A DNA stretch of 49,824 nt from Candidatus Dadabacteria bacterium. Its GTDB lineage: Bacteria; Desulfobacterota_D; UBA1144; Nemesobacterales; UBA2774. The stretch is from positions 1 through 49,824 of the forward strand of contig JADLGH010000050.1 in the NCBI GenBank assembly GCA_020849425.1, in the 5' to 3' direction. The translations under genes were made by a program, and so were the position numbers. This document shows, one piece after another, positions 38,709-46,277 of this stretch (position 1 is its first letter; each line of letters begins with the position of its first letter). The notes beneath the pieces were generated by a model, which had not been told where the DNA came from, did not search any database, and saw nothing but the letters and a program-made list of their open reading frames with translations.

Positions 38709-38921
38709 ATGGTTACCCGGAAAAAGGAAGGCCGGAAGAAAGAAACGCTCGACAAGGCTATATACGTCAAGGCCTCGCAGGAATTCGTGGACATGCTGAA
38801 CGAATCGCAGTGGCATTTGCAGATGAGGCCGGCGCAGATAGTGAGGGAAGCCGTATACGAATACCTTAAGCGCCATCTTCCGAAAGAAACCAGGGACAAG
38901 TATTTCAAGGCGGCGAAGTAA
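38709..38921 (+). CDS. Small basic protein, possible ribbon-helix-helix DNA-binding protein
   Basis: A 70-residue protein. A basic N-terminus (K-K-E-G-R-K-K-E-T) is followed by a short strand, D-K-A-I-Y-V-K-A-S, and two helices: Q-E-F-V-D-M-L-N-E-S and R-P-A-Q-I-V-R-E-A-V-Y-E-Y-L-K. This arrangement resembles CopG/Arc-type ribbon-helix-helix proteins, which dimerise and contact DNA through the strand. No toxin gene accompanies it. There is no Shine-Dalgarno and the -10-like element ends six to nine bases before the ATG. The function is unknown. Confidence 0.7.
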   Translation: MVTRKKEGRKKETLDKAIYVKASQEFVDMLNESQWHLQMRPAQIVREAVYEYLKRHLPKETRDKYFKAAK

Positions 38922-38963
38922 ACCCCGGCGCGAACCCAGCACACCCAATCGGTTTTCCCTATA

Positions 38964-38969
38964 TATAAT
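38964..38969 (+). promoter_or_regulatory. Candidate -10 for gmhB
   Basis: TATAAT at 38964-38969, 100 bases before the gmhB ATG, without a good -35. The leader would contain a hairpin AACGCC-AGGAAA-GGCGTT (38987-39004) of unknown role. Confidence 0.35.
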
Positions 38970-39068
38970 GTAGCGCTATATGACGTAACGCCAGGAAAGG
39001 CGTTCGAAAGCCCGCACGGAAACGTACGTTCACGTGTTATTCAGGGTGACGGGCGCAAGGAGAAAGAA

Positions 39069-39635
39069 ATGAGCTCGAAAGCGGTATTCCTCGACAGGGA
39101 TAAGACCATACTACTCCCGGACGGAGGGGAGAAGTATATCTACAGGATCGGGGATTTTTACATACCCGAGGATTACATAGAAGCCCTCAAGCTCCTTTCG
39201 AAGAGCGGGTATCTCCTGTTCGTCGTGACGAACCAGAGCCGCGTCGCGAGCGGGCATCTTACGGAGACGGACGTAAACGAGCTTCACAATTACCTGGACG
39301 TCATACTCGAGGAGAGGGGCGTTTACATCGAGGAATACGCGTATTGTCCGCACAATCCGAGGGGGACGGTTCCGCCGTACAACATCGCGTGCCTGTGCCG
39401 TAAGCCCCGGACCGGGATGATAGATGCGCTGGCGAAAAAGCACGGCGTAGACAGGCCGCGGTCGTGGATGGTGGGGGATTCGGACATAGACATGATCGCC
39501 GGGAAGAAGGCCGGGCTCAGGACCGTTCAGGTGCTCACCGGGTGGGACATGTATTCGCATTACGCCGACTATATCGAAAGGGATTTCGCGGCCGCCGCGG
39601 AGAGGATAGCGGCCGAGGGCGTGCGGACGGATTAA
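39069..39635 (+). CDS. gmhB: D-glycero-D-manno-heptose 1,7-bisphosphate 7-phosphatase
   Basis: A 188-residue HAD-superfamily phosphatase acting in ADP-heptose synthesis for lipopolysaccharide. Motif I is F-L-D-R-D-K-T (usually D-R-D-G-T, so a Lys replaces Gly), motif II V-V-T-N-Q-S and motif IV M-V-G-D-S-D-I-D. The zinc loop C-P-H-N-P ... C-L-C-R-K-P specific to GmhB is present. AAGGAGA is seven bases before the ATG. The substitution in motif I and the absence of other heptose genes leave some doubt about whether histidinol phosphatase-like use is possible. Confidence 0.87.
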   Translation: MSSKAVFLDRDKTILLPDGGEKYIYRIGDFYIPEDYIEALKLLSKSGYLLFVVTNQSRVASGHLTETDVNELHNYLDVILEERGVYIEEYAYCPHNPRGTVPPYNIACLCRKPRTGMIDALAKKHGVDRPRSWMVGDSDIDMIAGKKAGLRTVQVLTGWDMYSHYADYIERDFAAAAERIAAEGVRTD

Positions 39636-39684
39636 TAGAGAAGTGCGGGCGGATTAATAGAGGAAGTGGGGGGTGGATTAATAG
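39629..39684 (+). repeat. Three copies of GGATTAATAG after gmhB
   Basis: GGATTAATAG occurs at 39629-39638, 39651-39660 and 39675-39684, with spacings of 22 and 24 bases. The first copy contains the gmhB stop codon. The flanks also repeat imperfectly (AGAAGTG / AGGAAGTG), so this is a decayed tandem duplication of the end of the gene. Confidence 0.7.
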
Positions 39685-39739
39685 CAGCTTCGGGGAAGGT
39701 CAGTAGATAGCGGGGGGTAAACGTGGAAAGGCGGGCGCA

Positions 39740-40017
39740 CTAATCCCAGCCGGCGTTCTTGTTGAGGTGGTTGTACATGACGAATTTTGCCCTTACGCTG
39801 TCGTAACCGAGGACTTCCGTAAGAAGGCGCATGACGAGGGACTTGGCCTTTTCGACGTCCCTAGACCGGAGGGCGGCTTCCATGTCGAGGAGGTACTTTT
39901 CGAGGAGTTCGTCTCGTGGGGACCGATGCCTTCCCTGTCGGCTATGCCGCAGACGAGGCCCGTCATATCCCCGAGCCTTTCAAGCGCCTTGTCCCCTGTA
40001 AGAAACGGTCCGCTCAT
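39740..40017 (-). pseudogene. Frameshifted small gene of unknown function
   Basis: Two frames together give one coherent ~92-residue protein. The start, M-S-G-P-F-L-T-G-D-K-A-L-E-R-L-G-D-M-T-G, reads to G-I-G-P; after a run of four C (39921-39918 on the minus strand) the sense continues in the -1 frame as R-D-E-L-L-E-K-Y-L-L-D-M-E-A-A-L through to N-K-N-A-G-W-D and a stop at 39740. One extra C would restore a single frame. The un-shifted frame becomes Ser/Pro/Thr-rich and ends at 39793. Either the gene is broken or one base was lost in sequencing. The helical protein is not recognised. GGGGGA lies before the ATG. Confidence 0.7.
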
Positions 40018-40228
40018 GAGTCCCCCGATTAGAGAATAGTCTACACCGTTTCGGCGAAATCAAGAACGCGCCGCCCTTTGACGCGGAATCCAGATCGAAG
40101 CGAAGAGCATCAGAAAAGTCGCGGGGGTGGGGACGCCGAGCCGGTTTGCAAACGACGGGCTTCCGGAAATCGGGCCCTTTAAAAGGCGAAAACGGTGATT
40201 ATATTGATTTTTAGAAGGAGAACACGAT

Positions 40229-40459
40229 ATGCATAGAGAACCAGGCGGATTTACCGCGACACAGAAAGAAAACGGCTTTCACGTCAATTTTCACGACGAA
40301 GTGGAAGAGTTCGAGGTTTCCATAGGCGATCTGAACGAATTCGCGAACAGGTACGCCAAGGAGATGCTCGAAGGGCGGAAGCCCGAGCTCAGCAGGAAAG
40401 AAGAGGTTATGTTCTCGCTATGGGAGATGGTCCTCATACCGAGCGACATAGTTCACTGA
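40229..40459 (+). CDS. Small hypothetical protein
   Basis: A 76-residue acidic, soluble protein, supported by AAGGAGA eight bases before its ATG. G-F-H-V-N-F-H-D-E-V-E-E-F-E-V looks like two beta strands, followed by helices (D-L-N-E-F-A-N-R-Y-A-K-E-M-L and E-E-V-M-F-S-L-W-E-M-V-L). No family is recognised. It stands alone between the frameshifted gene and two oppositely oriented secreted proteins. The 211-base gap before it shows an A/T-rich tract with TATATT (40200-40205), a possible -10, and no other open frame. Confidence 0.65.
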   Translation: MHREPGGFTATQKENGFHVNFHDEVEEFEVSIGDLNEFANRYAKEMLEGRKPELSRKEEVMFSLWEMVLIPSDIVH

Positions 40460-40502
40460 GCGCGGGTCGTGGACGTTATTATGAAATCAGCGTTGATTAA
40501 AC

Positions 40503-40547
40503 CAGGCAGGCGGGAGCGTGAGCCCTTGGGGGTTTATCTCCTGCCTG
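40503..40547 (-). repeat. Inverted repeat at the 3' end of the secreted-protein pair
   Basis: CAGGCAGG-CG-GGAG (40503-40516) pairs with CTCCTGCCTG (40538-40547) with a two-base bulge and a ~21-base loop. It spans the stop of the gene at 40534; on the minus strand GGTTTAATC follows, so it may be a weak terminator. Confidence 0.4.
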
Positions 40548-40965
40548 CGTATCTGCACGCCATGGCGGCGAGCTTCGCTCCGAGCGCCTCGTCGGATTTA
40601 TATTCTTCCTTTATCCTTTCGTCGCTTTTCCCCGTAAGCATCCCCTCGGGATTGTAGTATTCCTCACCGATACGATAGAGAGTCCTGTCGAAACAGTCTA
40701 CTTCCCAGTAGCCCGTCTGCCGTATGAACGTGTCGCCCGTATTCCCGGGCTTTTTGCCGACGTAACGTATCCAGAACTTTCTGGTGTTGTCGTTTATTTC
40801 GATGCTCTTGAGATCCATGTAAACGGCCACGGGTTTTTCGTTTTCGTCGGCGATTTTGGCGACGAACTTCCATTTGTCGTCGGGGCCGGATTCGCTTTTA
40901 CACGAAATCATCGGCACGGACGCAAGAACGGAGAAGACCAGTGCGGCTATAATTTTCATAGTCAT
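40534..40965 (-). CDS. Secreted lipoprotein-like hypothetical protein (surface-adhesin-E-like)
   Basis: A 143-residue exported protein. A signal segment (residues 4-21) ends M-I-S-C, so Cys22 may be lipidated, though Met at -3 is unusual. The mature part reads W-K-F-V-A-K and V-Y-M-D-L-K-S-I-E-I-N-D-N-T-R-K-F-W-I-R-Y, then Y-W-E-V-D-C-F-D-R-T-L-Y-R, the strand pattern and Cys pair of the small surface-adhesin E-type beta domain. Its ATG overlaps the stop of the preceding gene as ATGA. The function is unknown; it may be a paralogue of that neighbour. Confidence 0.7.
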   Translation of the reverse strand: MTMKIIAALVFSVLASVPMISCKSESGPDDKWKFVAKIADENEKPVAVYMDLKSIEINDNTRKFWIRYVGKKPGNTGDTFIRQTGYWEVDCFDRTLYRIGEEYYNPEGMLTGKSDERIKEEYKSDEALGAKLAAMACRYAGRR

Positions 40966-41405
40966 GGGCCACCTTTTGCGTTGTCGTTAAAGGAATCGCA
41001 GACGAAGCCGAGCACGGCCCCGCTGATCGTTTCGGGAATAACGGGTTTGAACCCGGACGCCCCGCCCGAGGAGTAGTTGTCGACTATGGAGCCGTCGGGG
41101 GCGTAGAAGACGGCTTCGAGGTTGGAGTCTGTCCCGGCAGCGCAGTCGACCGCCTTGCCTATCGTTATTCTGACGTAGGATTTACCCGACGGGAGCGGCT
41201 GCTCCTCGTAAAAGACGTGCCCCTGCCAGAACCTGGTCTTGCCGGCGACGGTTTTTATGCTCCCGGTGTCTATGAAGACGTCGAAGCGCGAGGAGTCGTC
41301 CAGGGTGCCGTAGCCTATGGGCGTCCATTCGACGGAGCGGGCGGCGAGGCTCCACGACAGGGAGACAAGGACGGCGGCGAAAAGGATGCGGGCGAAGTCT
41401 TTCAT
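40962..41405 (-). CDS. Secreted hypothetical protein, paralogue-like partner of 40534
   Basis: A 147-residue protein with a clear signal peptide (residues 5-22, S-L-A-A-R). The mature region follows the same plan as its neighbour: W-T-P-I-G-Y-G-T-L-D-D-S-S-R-F-D-V-F-I-D-T-G-S-I, K-T-R-F-W-Q-G-H-V-F-Y, A-V-D-C and a late C-D-S. Two Cys could form a disulfide in the periplasm. It is first in a two-gene unit coupled by ATGA. The function is unknown. Confidence 0.7.
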   Translation of the reverse strand: MKDFARILFAAVLVSLSWSLAARSVEWTPIGYGTLDDSSRFDVFIDTGSIKTVAGKTRFWQGHVFYEEQPLPSGKSYVRITIGKAVDCAAGTDSNLEAVFYAPDGSIVDNYSSGGASGFKPVIPETISGAVLGFVCDSFNDNAKGGP

Positions 41406-41491
41406 GACGGACGTATCGGAGCCTATATTCTAGCCGAAAAAAGCGGGCTTAGAAACCGGCCGAGGAGCATGCGGGCGCGGCGATGGCCGGA

Positions 41492-42853
41492 TCATTGCCT
41501 CAGGCGCTCGAGCTCGTGCGGGAGGTACTTTTTCGTCTCCTCGACTACGACGCGGGAGAGCCCGAGGAGGCCGACCAGGTTCGGGAATGCCATTAGGCCG
41601 TTCATGATGTCGGCGAACGCCCAGACAAGCTCGAGCTTGGCGATGGCCCCGACGAATACGACCAGGGTAAACAGCACCCTGTAGGGCTTGATCACCCCTT
41701 CTTTGAACAGGAATTCGATCGCCTTTTCACCGTAGTAGCTCCACCCGACGAGTGTCGAGTACGCGAAGAACGCGAGGCTTATGGCGAGCACCGCGGCCCC
41801 GAGCTTGTGGGACATGCCCAGCTCGAAGGCCGACGAGGAAAGGACCGCGCCGGTTTCGCCGTTGGACCAGAGCCCGCTCGAAATTATCACTATGCCCGTG
41901 AACGTGCAGACGATGATCGTATCTATGAACGTCTGGGTCATGGATACGAGGGCCTGTCCGACGGGGTTTTTCGTCTTCGCCGCCGCAGCCGCGATAGGCG
42001 AGCTGCCGAGCCCGGATTCGTTGGAGAAGATGCCGCGCGCTATGCCCATACGCATTGTCAGCGCAATCGTCGAGCCGAGGAAGCCCCCCGCGGCCGCCGT
42101 CGGGTTGAATGCGTAGTGGAAAACGAGTCCGAAAGCGTCGATTATATTTGCCCTGAAGGCTATGAGGGCTATCACGGAGCCGACGATGTAGAAGATTATC
42201 ATGAACGGCACCATGGCGCTCGTAACCCTGGCTATGCTCTTTATGCCGCCGACTATGACGAGACCGGTCCCTATGCAGAGAACGATCCCGGTTATCCAGA
42301 CCGGGATGCTGAAGGTATCGCTCATGGCCTGGGCCACGGAATTGGACTGGACCATGTTGCCTATGCCGAACGTAGCGAAGACGGTGAAGACGGCGAACAT
42401 TACGCCGAGCTTCCTGAAGCCGAGGCCGTTTGAAATGTAGTACATCGGGCCGCCGCTCATCATGCCGAATTTATCGACTTCCCTGTACTTTACGGCGAGG
42501 ACGGCCTCGGAGTACTTTGTAGCCATTCCGAGGAGGCCGGTAACCCACATCCAGAAGAGGGCCCCGGGGCCGCCGACGGCTATGGCCGTAGCGACGCCCG
42601 CTATGTTGCCCACGCCTACCGTCGCCGACAGGGCGGTCATGAGGGCCTGGAAGTGGGAGATGTCGCCCTCGGCGTCCTGTTCCTGGTATTTCTTCATGAA
42701 TGCGAGCCTGAGCGCGGGCCACAGTGTCCATACCTGCATGCCCCTCAGGATTATCGTGAGGTATATGCCCGTCCCGAGAAGGAGAAGAATCATGGGGAGA
42801 CCCCACACGTAACCGCTTATCGCCACCAGAATCTCTGTTATTCGCTCGTGCAT
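41492..42853 (-). CDS. Alanine/glycine:cation (sodium) symporter family protein
   Basis: A 453-residue transporter of the AGCS family with about eleven helices. Typical segments are S-A-T-V-G-V-G-N-I-A-G-V-A-T-A, G-G-P-G-A-L-F-W-M-W, S-G-G-P-M-Y-Y-I and N-E-S-G-L-G-S-S-P-I-A-A-A-A-A. These proteins import alanine or glycine with sodium or protons; the exact amino acid is not predictable. The open frame extends 31 codons further, but the ATG at 42853 starts at the usual N-terminus. No firm ribosome site; GGGAG is 11-16 bases away. It is monocistronic, divergent from the MoxR gene. Confidence 0.91.
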   Translation of the reverse strand: MHERITEILVAISGYVWGLPMILLLLGTGIYLTIILRGMQVWTLWPALRLAFMKKYQEQDAEGDISHFQALMTALSATVGVGNIAGVATAIAVGGPGALFWMWVTGLLGMATKYSEAVLAVKYREVDKFGMMSGGPMYYISNGLGFRKLGVMFAVFTVFATFGIGNMVQSNSVAQAMSDTFSIPVWITGIVLCIGTGLVIVGGIKSIARVTSAMVPFMIIFYIVGSVIALIAFRANIIDAFGLVFHYAFNPTAAAGGFLGSTIALTMRMGIARGIFSNESGLGSSPIAAAAAKTKNPVGQALVSMTQTFIDTIIVCTFTGIVIISSGLWSNGETGAVLSSSAFELGMSHKLGAAVLAISLAFFAYSTLVGWSYYGEKAIEFLFKEGVIKPYRVLFTLVVFVGAIAKLELVWAFADIMNGLMAFPNLVGLLGLSRVVVEETKKYLPHELERLRQ

Positions 42854-43042
42854 GAAGTCGTCGTCTCCCGTGTAATGGAACCACAACATATCACATTTTG
42901 AGGCCGATTGTAAACCCGTACGGCTTAGTGGACGGCCGTTTTTCAAACGGGCGGGCCGGAGGCGGCTTTTATTGCAAAAAAAACACCCCTTATGTACAAT
43001 TAATGACAGCTAGAGGAAACATACCGGAGGCACAACCTAAGT

Positions 43043-44005
43043 ATGAGCACAGAGAATCCGTTCGTAGCCCTCAAAGAAGAGATGGACAAGCTGGTAGTGG
43101 GGCACGAGGAAGTGAAAATAGCGCTCCTCCTGGGAGTTATAGCGAGGGAGCATATTTACGTGGAAGGCCCGCCCGGGACCGCGAAGACGATGCTCGCGGA
43201 AATTATATCGGGAGCGGCGCAGCTGAAATTCTTCTTTTATCAGCTCCACAGGGACACGAGGCTCTCGGAGCTTCTGGGTGACCTCGTGATATCCAAAGAG
43301 CTGACCGAGACCGGGGAGGTCATAAAGCAGAGGGTCGTCAAGGGCGGTATATTGACGGCCGAGATATGCCTCCTGGACGACATATCCCGCGCCCCCGGAG
43401 AGTCGCTCAACGTACTTTTACGAATACTCAACGAAAGAAAATTCTTCGACGACAGCATTCCGCTTTTGACCGCTATCGCCACGAGCAACCCGACGGCCGA
43501 CGAGTATTACAACGAGCCGCTCGACCCGGCGAACCTGGACAGGTTCGTGCTCCAGATAAGTTCGCAGGGGCTTTCCTACGGAAAGAAGTGGGACGAGGCG
43601 AAGGAGGTCATAAGGCTCTACACAGAGAGGCCGGCCGAGTACCAGGTGCCGCCGAGGGTCAGCAAGGAAGTCTTCGACGAGTACTACCAGAAGCTGGGGA
43701 GCGTCGCTATTCCGGAAGAGGTGCAGGAAGCGCTCGCCAATTTCGTGGCGACGCTCATCGAGGATTACGGGTGCGACGAGTCGAACTCCATGATTTCCGA
43801 CAGGACGTTCTTCGTGAAATCGCTCAAGATAATGAGGTCGCACGCCCTTCTCCACGGCAGGGAGGTCTGCACGCTCGAAGATCTGAACGCCCTTAAATAC
43901 ATGACGGCTTTCCGTATCCCTGAAGAGGTCTTTTTACAGCTCGACCAGATAATCGAGGACCTCACGACCAAAAAAAAAAAGACAGGGACCGGGGGAACGA
44001 GCTAG
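43043..44005 (+). CDS. MoxR/RavA-type AAA+ ATPase
   Basis: A 320-residue AAA+ ATPase. Walker A is G-P-P-G-T-A-K-T (residues 42-49). Walker B is L-L-D-D (110-113), with Asp where the catalytic Glu is normal. I-L-N-E-R-K-F and N-L-D-R-F-V-L resemble RavA, and the C-terminal helical lid ends at a run of Lys. MoxR ATPases act with VWA proteins to assemble metal cofactors or complexes. The 0 frame ends at 44005 just after A11-G (43970-43981); a VWA frame continues in -1. See the finding on frameshifting. CGGAGGC precedes the ATG. Confidence 0.92.
   Translation: MSTENPFVALKEEMDKLVVGHEEVKIALLLGVIAREHIYVEGPPGTAKTMLAEIISGAAQLKFFFYQLHRDTRLSELLGDLVISKELTETGEVIKQRVVKGGILTAEICLLDDISRAPGESLNVLLRILNERKFFDDSIPLLTAIATSNPTADEYYNEPLDPANLDRFVLQISSQGLSYGKKWDEAKEVIRLYTERPAEYQVPPRVSKEVFDEYYQKLGSVAIPEEVQEALANFVATLIEDYGCDESNSMISDRTFFVKSLKIMRSHALLHGREVCTLEDLNALKYMTAFRIPEEVFLQLDQIIEDLTTKKKKTGTGGTS
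43970..43981 (+). promoter_or_regulatory. Candidate -1 frameshift site, A11-G
   Basis: Eleven A then G. In the ATPase frame the heptamer is A-AAA-AAG (43975-43981), the same as the slippery site of E. coli dnaX. A -1 slip skips the stop at 44003-44005 and joins the VWA frame. GAGGA (43955-43959) lies about 15 bases upstream as a weak internal Shine-Dalgarno; downstream, CAGGGAC (43983-43989) can pair with GTCCTCTG (44019-44026) with one bulged base. Confidence 0.55.
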
Positions 44006-45162
44006 AGCAGCAGGAACCGTCCTCTGAATTCGATCAGGACCTGCCCGGGGAGGAATCCAAGCAGGAGATACCCGACGAGCAGGCCAGGAAGGAATCGCAG
44101 AAGGACGACCTCTCGGAAGCCCGCAAGACCTTTTTCCAGGCCTTGAAGGAGCTCAAGGACAACATCCAGAAAGAGACCAGCATGGTCCCGCCCGAGGACC
44201 TGAACATCCCGTCCGATGCGACGGGCGAGACCACGGACGACGGGCAGAAGCGGGACGAGAAGGAACCCCCGAAATCCAACAAGGTTTTCGCCAGCAAGTC
44301 TCCCGACCCGGGCGACGAGGAAGATTACTGGATCGGCGGGAAGAAGAACCTGGAATCCGCCGACAACGTAAAGGTCATAATGAAGGTTCTCGAAGGGAAC
44401 TTTCAGCGTAACATCGCGCTCCGCGGCGACCATCCGGGCGGGCTTCCGAGGAAATGGAAGCGCATGAGCCATTTCGACGAGGTGGAGGACGTGGACCCCT
44501 CGGAGATCATGATCTGGAGCGAGCACACGACCCCGAGCCTCCCCCGCGTGCACAGGCGAGAAAAGGAGATGATGGGCGGCGAGATCGCCATTCTCCGGGA
44601 CGTCAGCACGTCGATGATGGGCGTCTACAGCGAGTGGTCGTCTTCCGTCGTAAGGGGCGTCATCGAGCTTGCGAGGTCGAAGAAGATGCGCGTCGGGTAT
44701 ATAGAATTCAACCACCGCTCGTATAAATACAAGAGGAACTCGAAGTTCTTCACCAGGGATTACAACTGGATGATGGAGCTCGCCTCGAAGACCGAGTGCT
44801 CGGGCAACACGAACTACGAGGACGCGCTCAAGGACGCGCTTACGGAGTTCAGGGGAAGGGGCCTTCGGAACAAGCACATACTGTTCATCACCGACGGCAT
44901 ACCGACCTCGGGCGACTGCGACGTTCTCGCCGAGAGGGTGAGGGCGAAAAAGCTCGGCGTGTGCATACATTCGATATTCATCGGATCGAAGAACTATCCG
45001 CGCATTCTCCAGAAGATTTCGGGCGAGACGAGCGGGACCCAGTTCATCGCCACGCGGAGAAAGGACGGGACCATACGCATCGAGAGAAGGGACAAGAGCT
45101 ATATCGTCCCGATACACGACGAGAAGTCGCAGGTGGACCCGTTCAGCAAGGTCTTCGCGTAA
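43981..45162 (+). CDS. VWA-domain protein, probably made as a -1 frameshift extension of the MoxR ATPase
   Basis: The -1 frame is open from 43924 to the stop at 45162 with no ATG before 44182, and the TTG at 44143 and ATG at 44182 lack ribosome sites. Read from the slippery site it adds 393 residues: an acidic, Gln/Glu/Asp-rich linker (~130 residues), then a VWA domain with an intact MIDAS, D-V-S-T-S (Asp codon 44599-44601), and F-I-T-D-G-I-P. The fusion would be ~706 residues, the AAA+/acidic linker/VWA plan of chelatase D subunits. If translated alone it would be a ViaA/CoxE-like partner of MoxR. It ends 88 bases before mltG. Confidence 0.8.
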   Translation, partial: DRDRGNELEQQEPSSEFDQDLPGEESKQEIPDEQARKESQKDDLSEARKTFFQALKELKDNIQKETSMVPPEDLNIPSDATGETTDDGQKRDEKEPPKSNKVFASKSPDPGDEEDYWIGGKKNLESADNVKVIMKVLEGNFQRNIALRGDHPGGLPRKWKRMSHFDEVEDVDPSEIMIWSEHTTPSLPRVHRREKEMMGGEIAILRDVSTSMMGVYSEWSSSVVRGVIELARSKKMRVGYIEFNHRSYKYKRNSKFFTRDYNWMMELASKTECSGNTNYEDALKDALTEFRGRGLRNKHILFITDGIPTSGDCDVLAERVRAKKLGVCIHSIFIGSKNYPRILQKISGETSGTQFIATRRKDGTIRIERRDKSYIVPIHDEKSQVDPFSKVFA

Positions 45163-45249
45163 AGGCACTTCGCATCGGGGGCGGAAGCGCTGGAGCCGCA
45201 CCGGGCCAGTCCGGCGAATCCGGACTGAAACGAGGCGGGCGGGCTGCGC

Positions 45250-46257
45250 TCAGCGCCGGCGCTGGTAGCGGTTGACTGCGTTTACGTGGTCGCGGTAGCT
45301 GGTCGAGAAGACGTGGGTGCCGTCGCCCCTCGAAACGAAGTAGAGATAATCGACCGGCGCGGGATTCAGCGCCGCCTCTATCGAACCCTTTCCGGGATTG
45401 GCTATGGGACCGGGCGGAAGGCCCTTTATGACGTAAGTGTTGTACTGTGTCATCGTGCGAAGGTCCCCCCTCCTGAGGTTCCCGTCGAAATCGTCCCCCA
45501 TGCCGTATATGACCGTGGGATCGCTTTCGAGCCTCATTCCGGCCTTTAGCCTGTTGTGGAAGACGGCCGAGACGAGGGGGCGCTCCTTTACGTCGCCCGC
45601 CTCTTTTTCTATCATCGACGCCAGGATTATTATTTCGTTGTCCGTGAGATTGACCCGGTTTTTCATTCCGTCGAAAGACGCGTAGACGGACCTGAACCTG
45701 TCGGTCATCATCCCGGCGAATTCTTCGGGCGTAACCCCTTTTTTGTACGTGTAGGTTTCGGGGTAGAGATACCCCTCGGCCCCCGTTAAGGGTGGACCCG
45801 GGAGGCCGGCGACGAGGGAAGAGTCGGAGGCCGCGGCAAGGAAATCTGTACTCGGAAAGAGGCCCTTTTTGTCGAGCAGCGCGGCGGTTTCCTTTACCGT
45901 AAGGCCCTCGGGAATGGTGACCCTGTGAAGGAGGACGTCGCCCTTTGTTATCTTGGCGAGGACGTCGGAGAGGGTCGCTCCTTTTTTAAACTCGTATTCC
46001 CCCGCCTGGAGCCTGTTCTGGACCCCCGACGCGACAGAATAGTAGAGAAAGAGCCGGCCGCTCGCAACCACCCCCTCGTCTTCGAGCATGGAGGCTATGC
46101 CCCGGACGCCCTTCCCTTTCGGTATGTCCACGACGGTATCCGTCTTTACGGAGGGAACTTCGTTGATGTAGTAGTAGAGACCGAGCGCGGAGGCCCCGGC
46201 AAGGAGAAAAAGAGCAAATACGAGAATAAGAAGAAGCTTTAATTTACCTGAGCGCAT
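45250..46257 (-). CDS. mltG: Endolytic transglycosylase MltG
   Basis: A 335-residue inner-membrane murein lytic enzyme that cuts nascent glycan strands and sets their length. One transmembrane helix (residues 7-29) is followed by a LysM-like region (V-D-I-P-K-G-K-G-V and Y-E-F-K-K-G) and the YceG catalytic domain: L-T-G-A-E-G-Y-L-Y-P-E-T-Y, I-L-A-S-M-I-E-K-E-A with the catalytic Glu, and L-E-S-D-P-T-V-I-Y. The terminal Y-F-V-S-R-G-D-G-T-H-V-F is typical. It follows proB by 20 bases and has no Shine-Dalgarno, so coupling to proB is likely. Confidence 0.95.
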   Translation of the reverse strand: MRSGKLKLLLILVFALFLLAGASALGLYYYINEVPSVKTDTVVDIPKGKGVRGIASMLEDEGVVASGRLFLYYSVASGVQNRLQAGEYEFKKGATLSDVLAKITKGDVLLHRVTIPEGLTVKETAALLDKKGLFPSTDFLAAASDSSLVAGLPGPPLTGAEGYLYPETYTYKKGVTPEEFAGMMTDRFRSVYASFDGMKNRVNLTDNEIIILASMIEKEAGDVKERPLVSAVFHNRLKAGMRLESDPTVIYGMGDDFDGNLRRGDLRTMTQYNTYVIKGLPPGPIANPGKGSIEAALNPAPVDYLYFVSRGDGTHVFSTSYRDHVNAVNRYQRRR

Positions 46258-46277
46258 ATACGGAACGGCTTAATAGT

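Noticed and set aside
38709-38921. Antitoxin of a toxin-antitoxin pair
   Set aside because: The protein has a ribbon-helix-helix look, but no small toxin gene is adjacent on the same strand.
39918-39921. Programmed frameshift at the C4 run of the small gene
   Set aside because: Four C without a known slippery heptamer or stimulator; mutation or a base-calling error is simpler.
43415-45201. Long minus-strand frames opposite the ATPase and VWA region
   Set aside because: They are shadows of the plus-strand genes in GC-rich DNA, with Arg/Leu-rich composition and no ribosome site.
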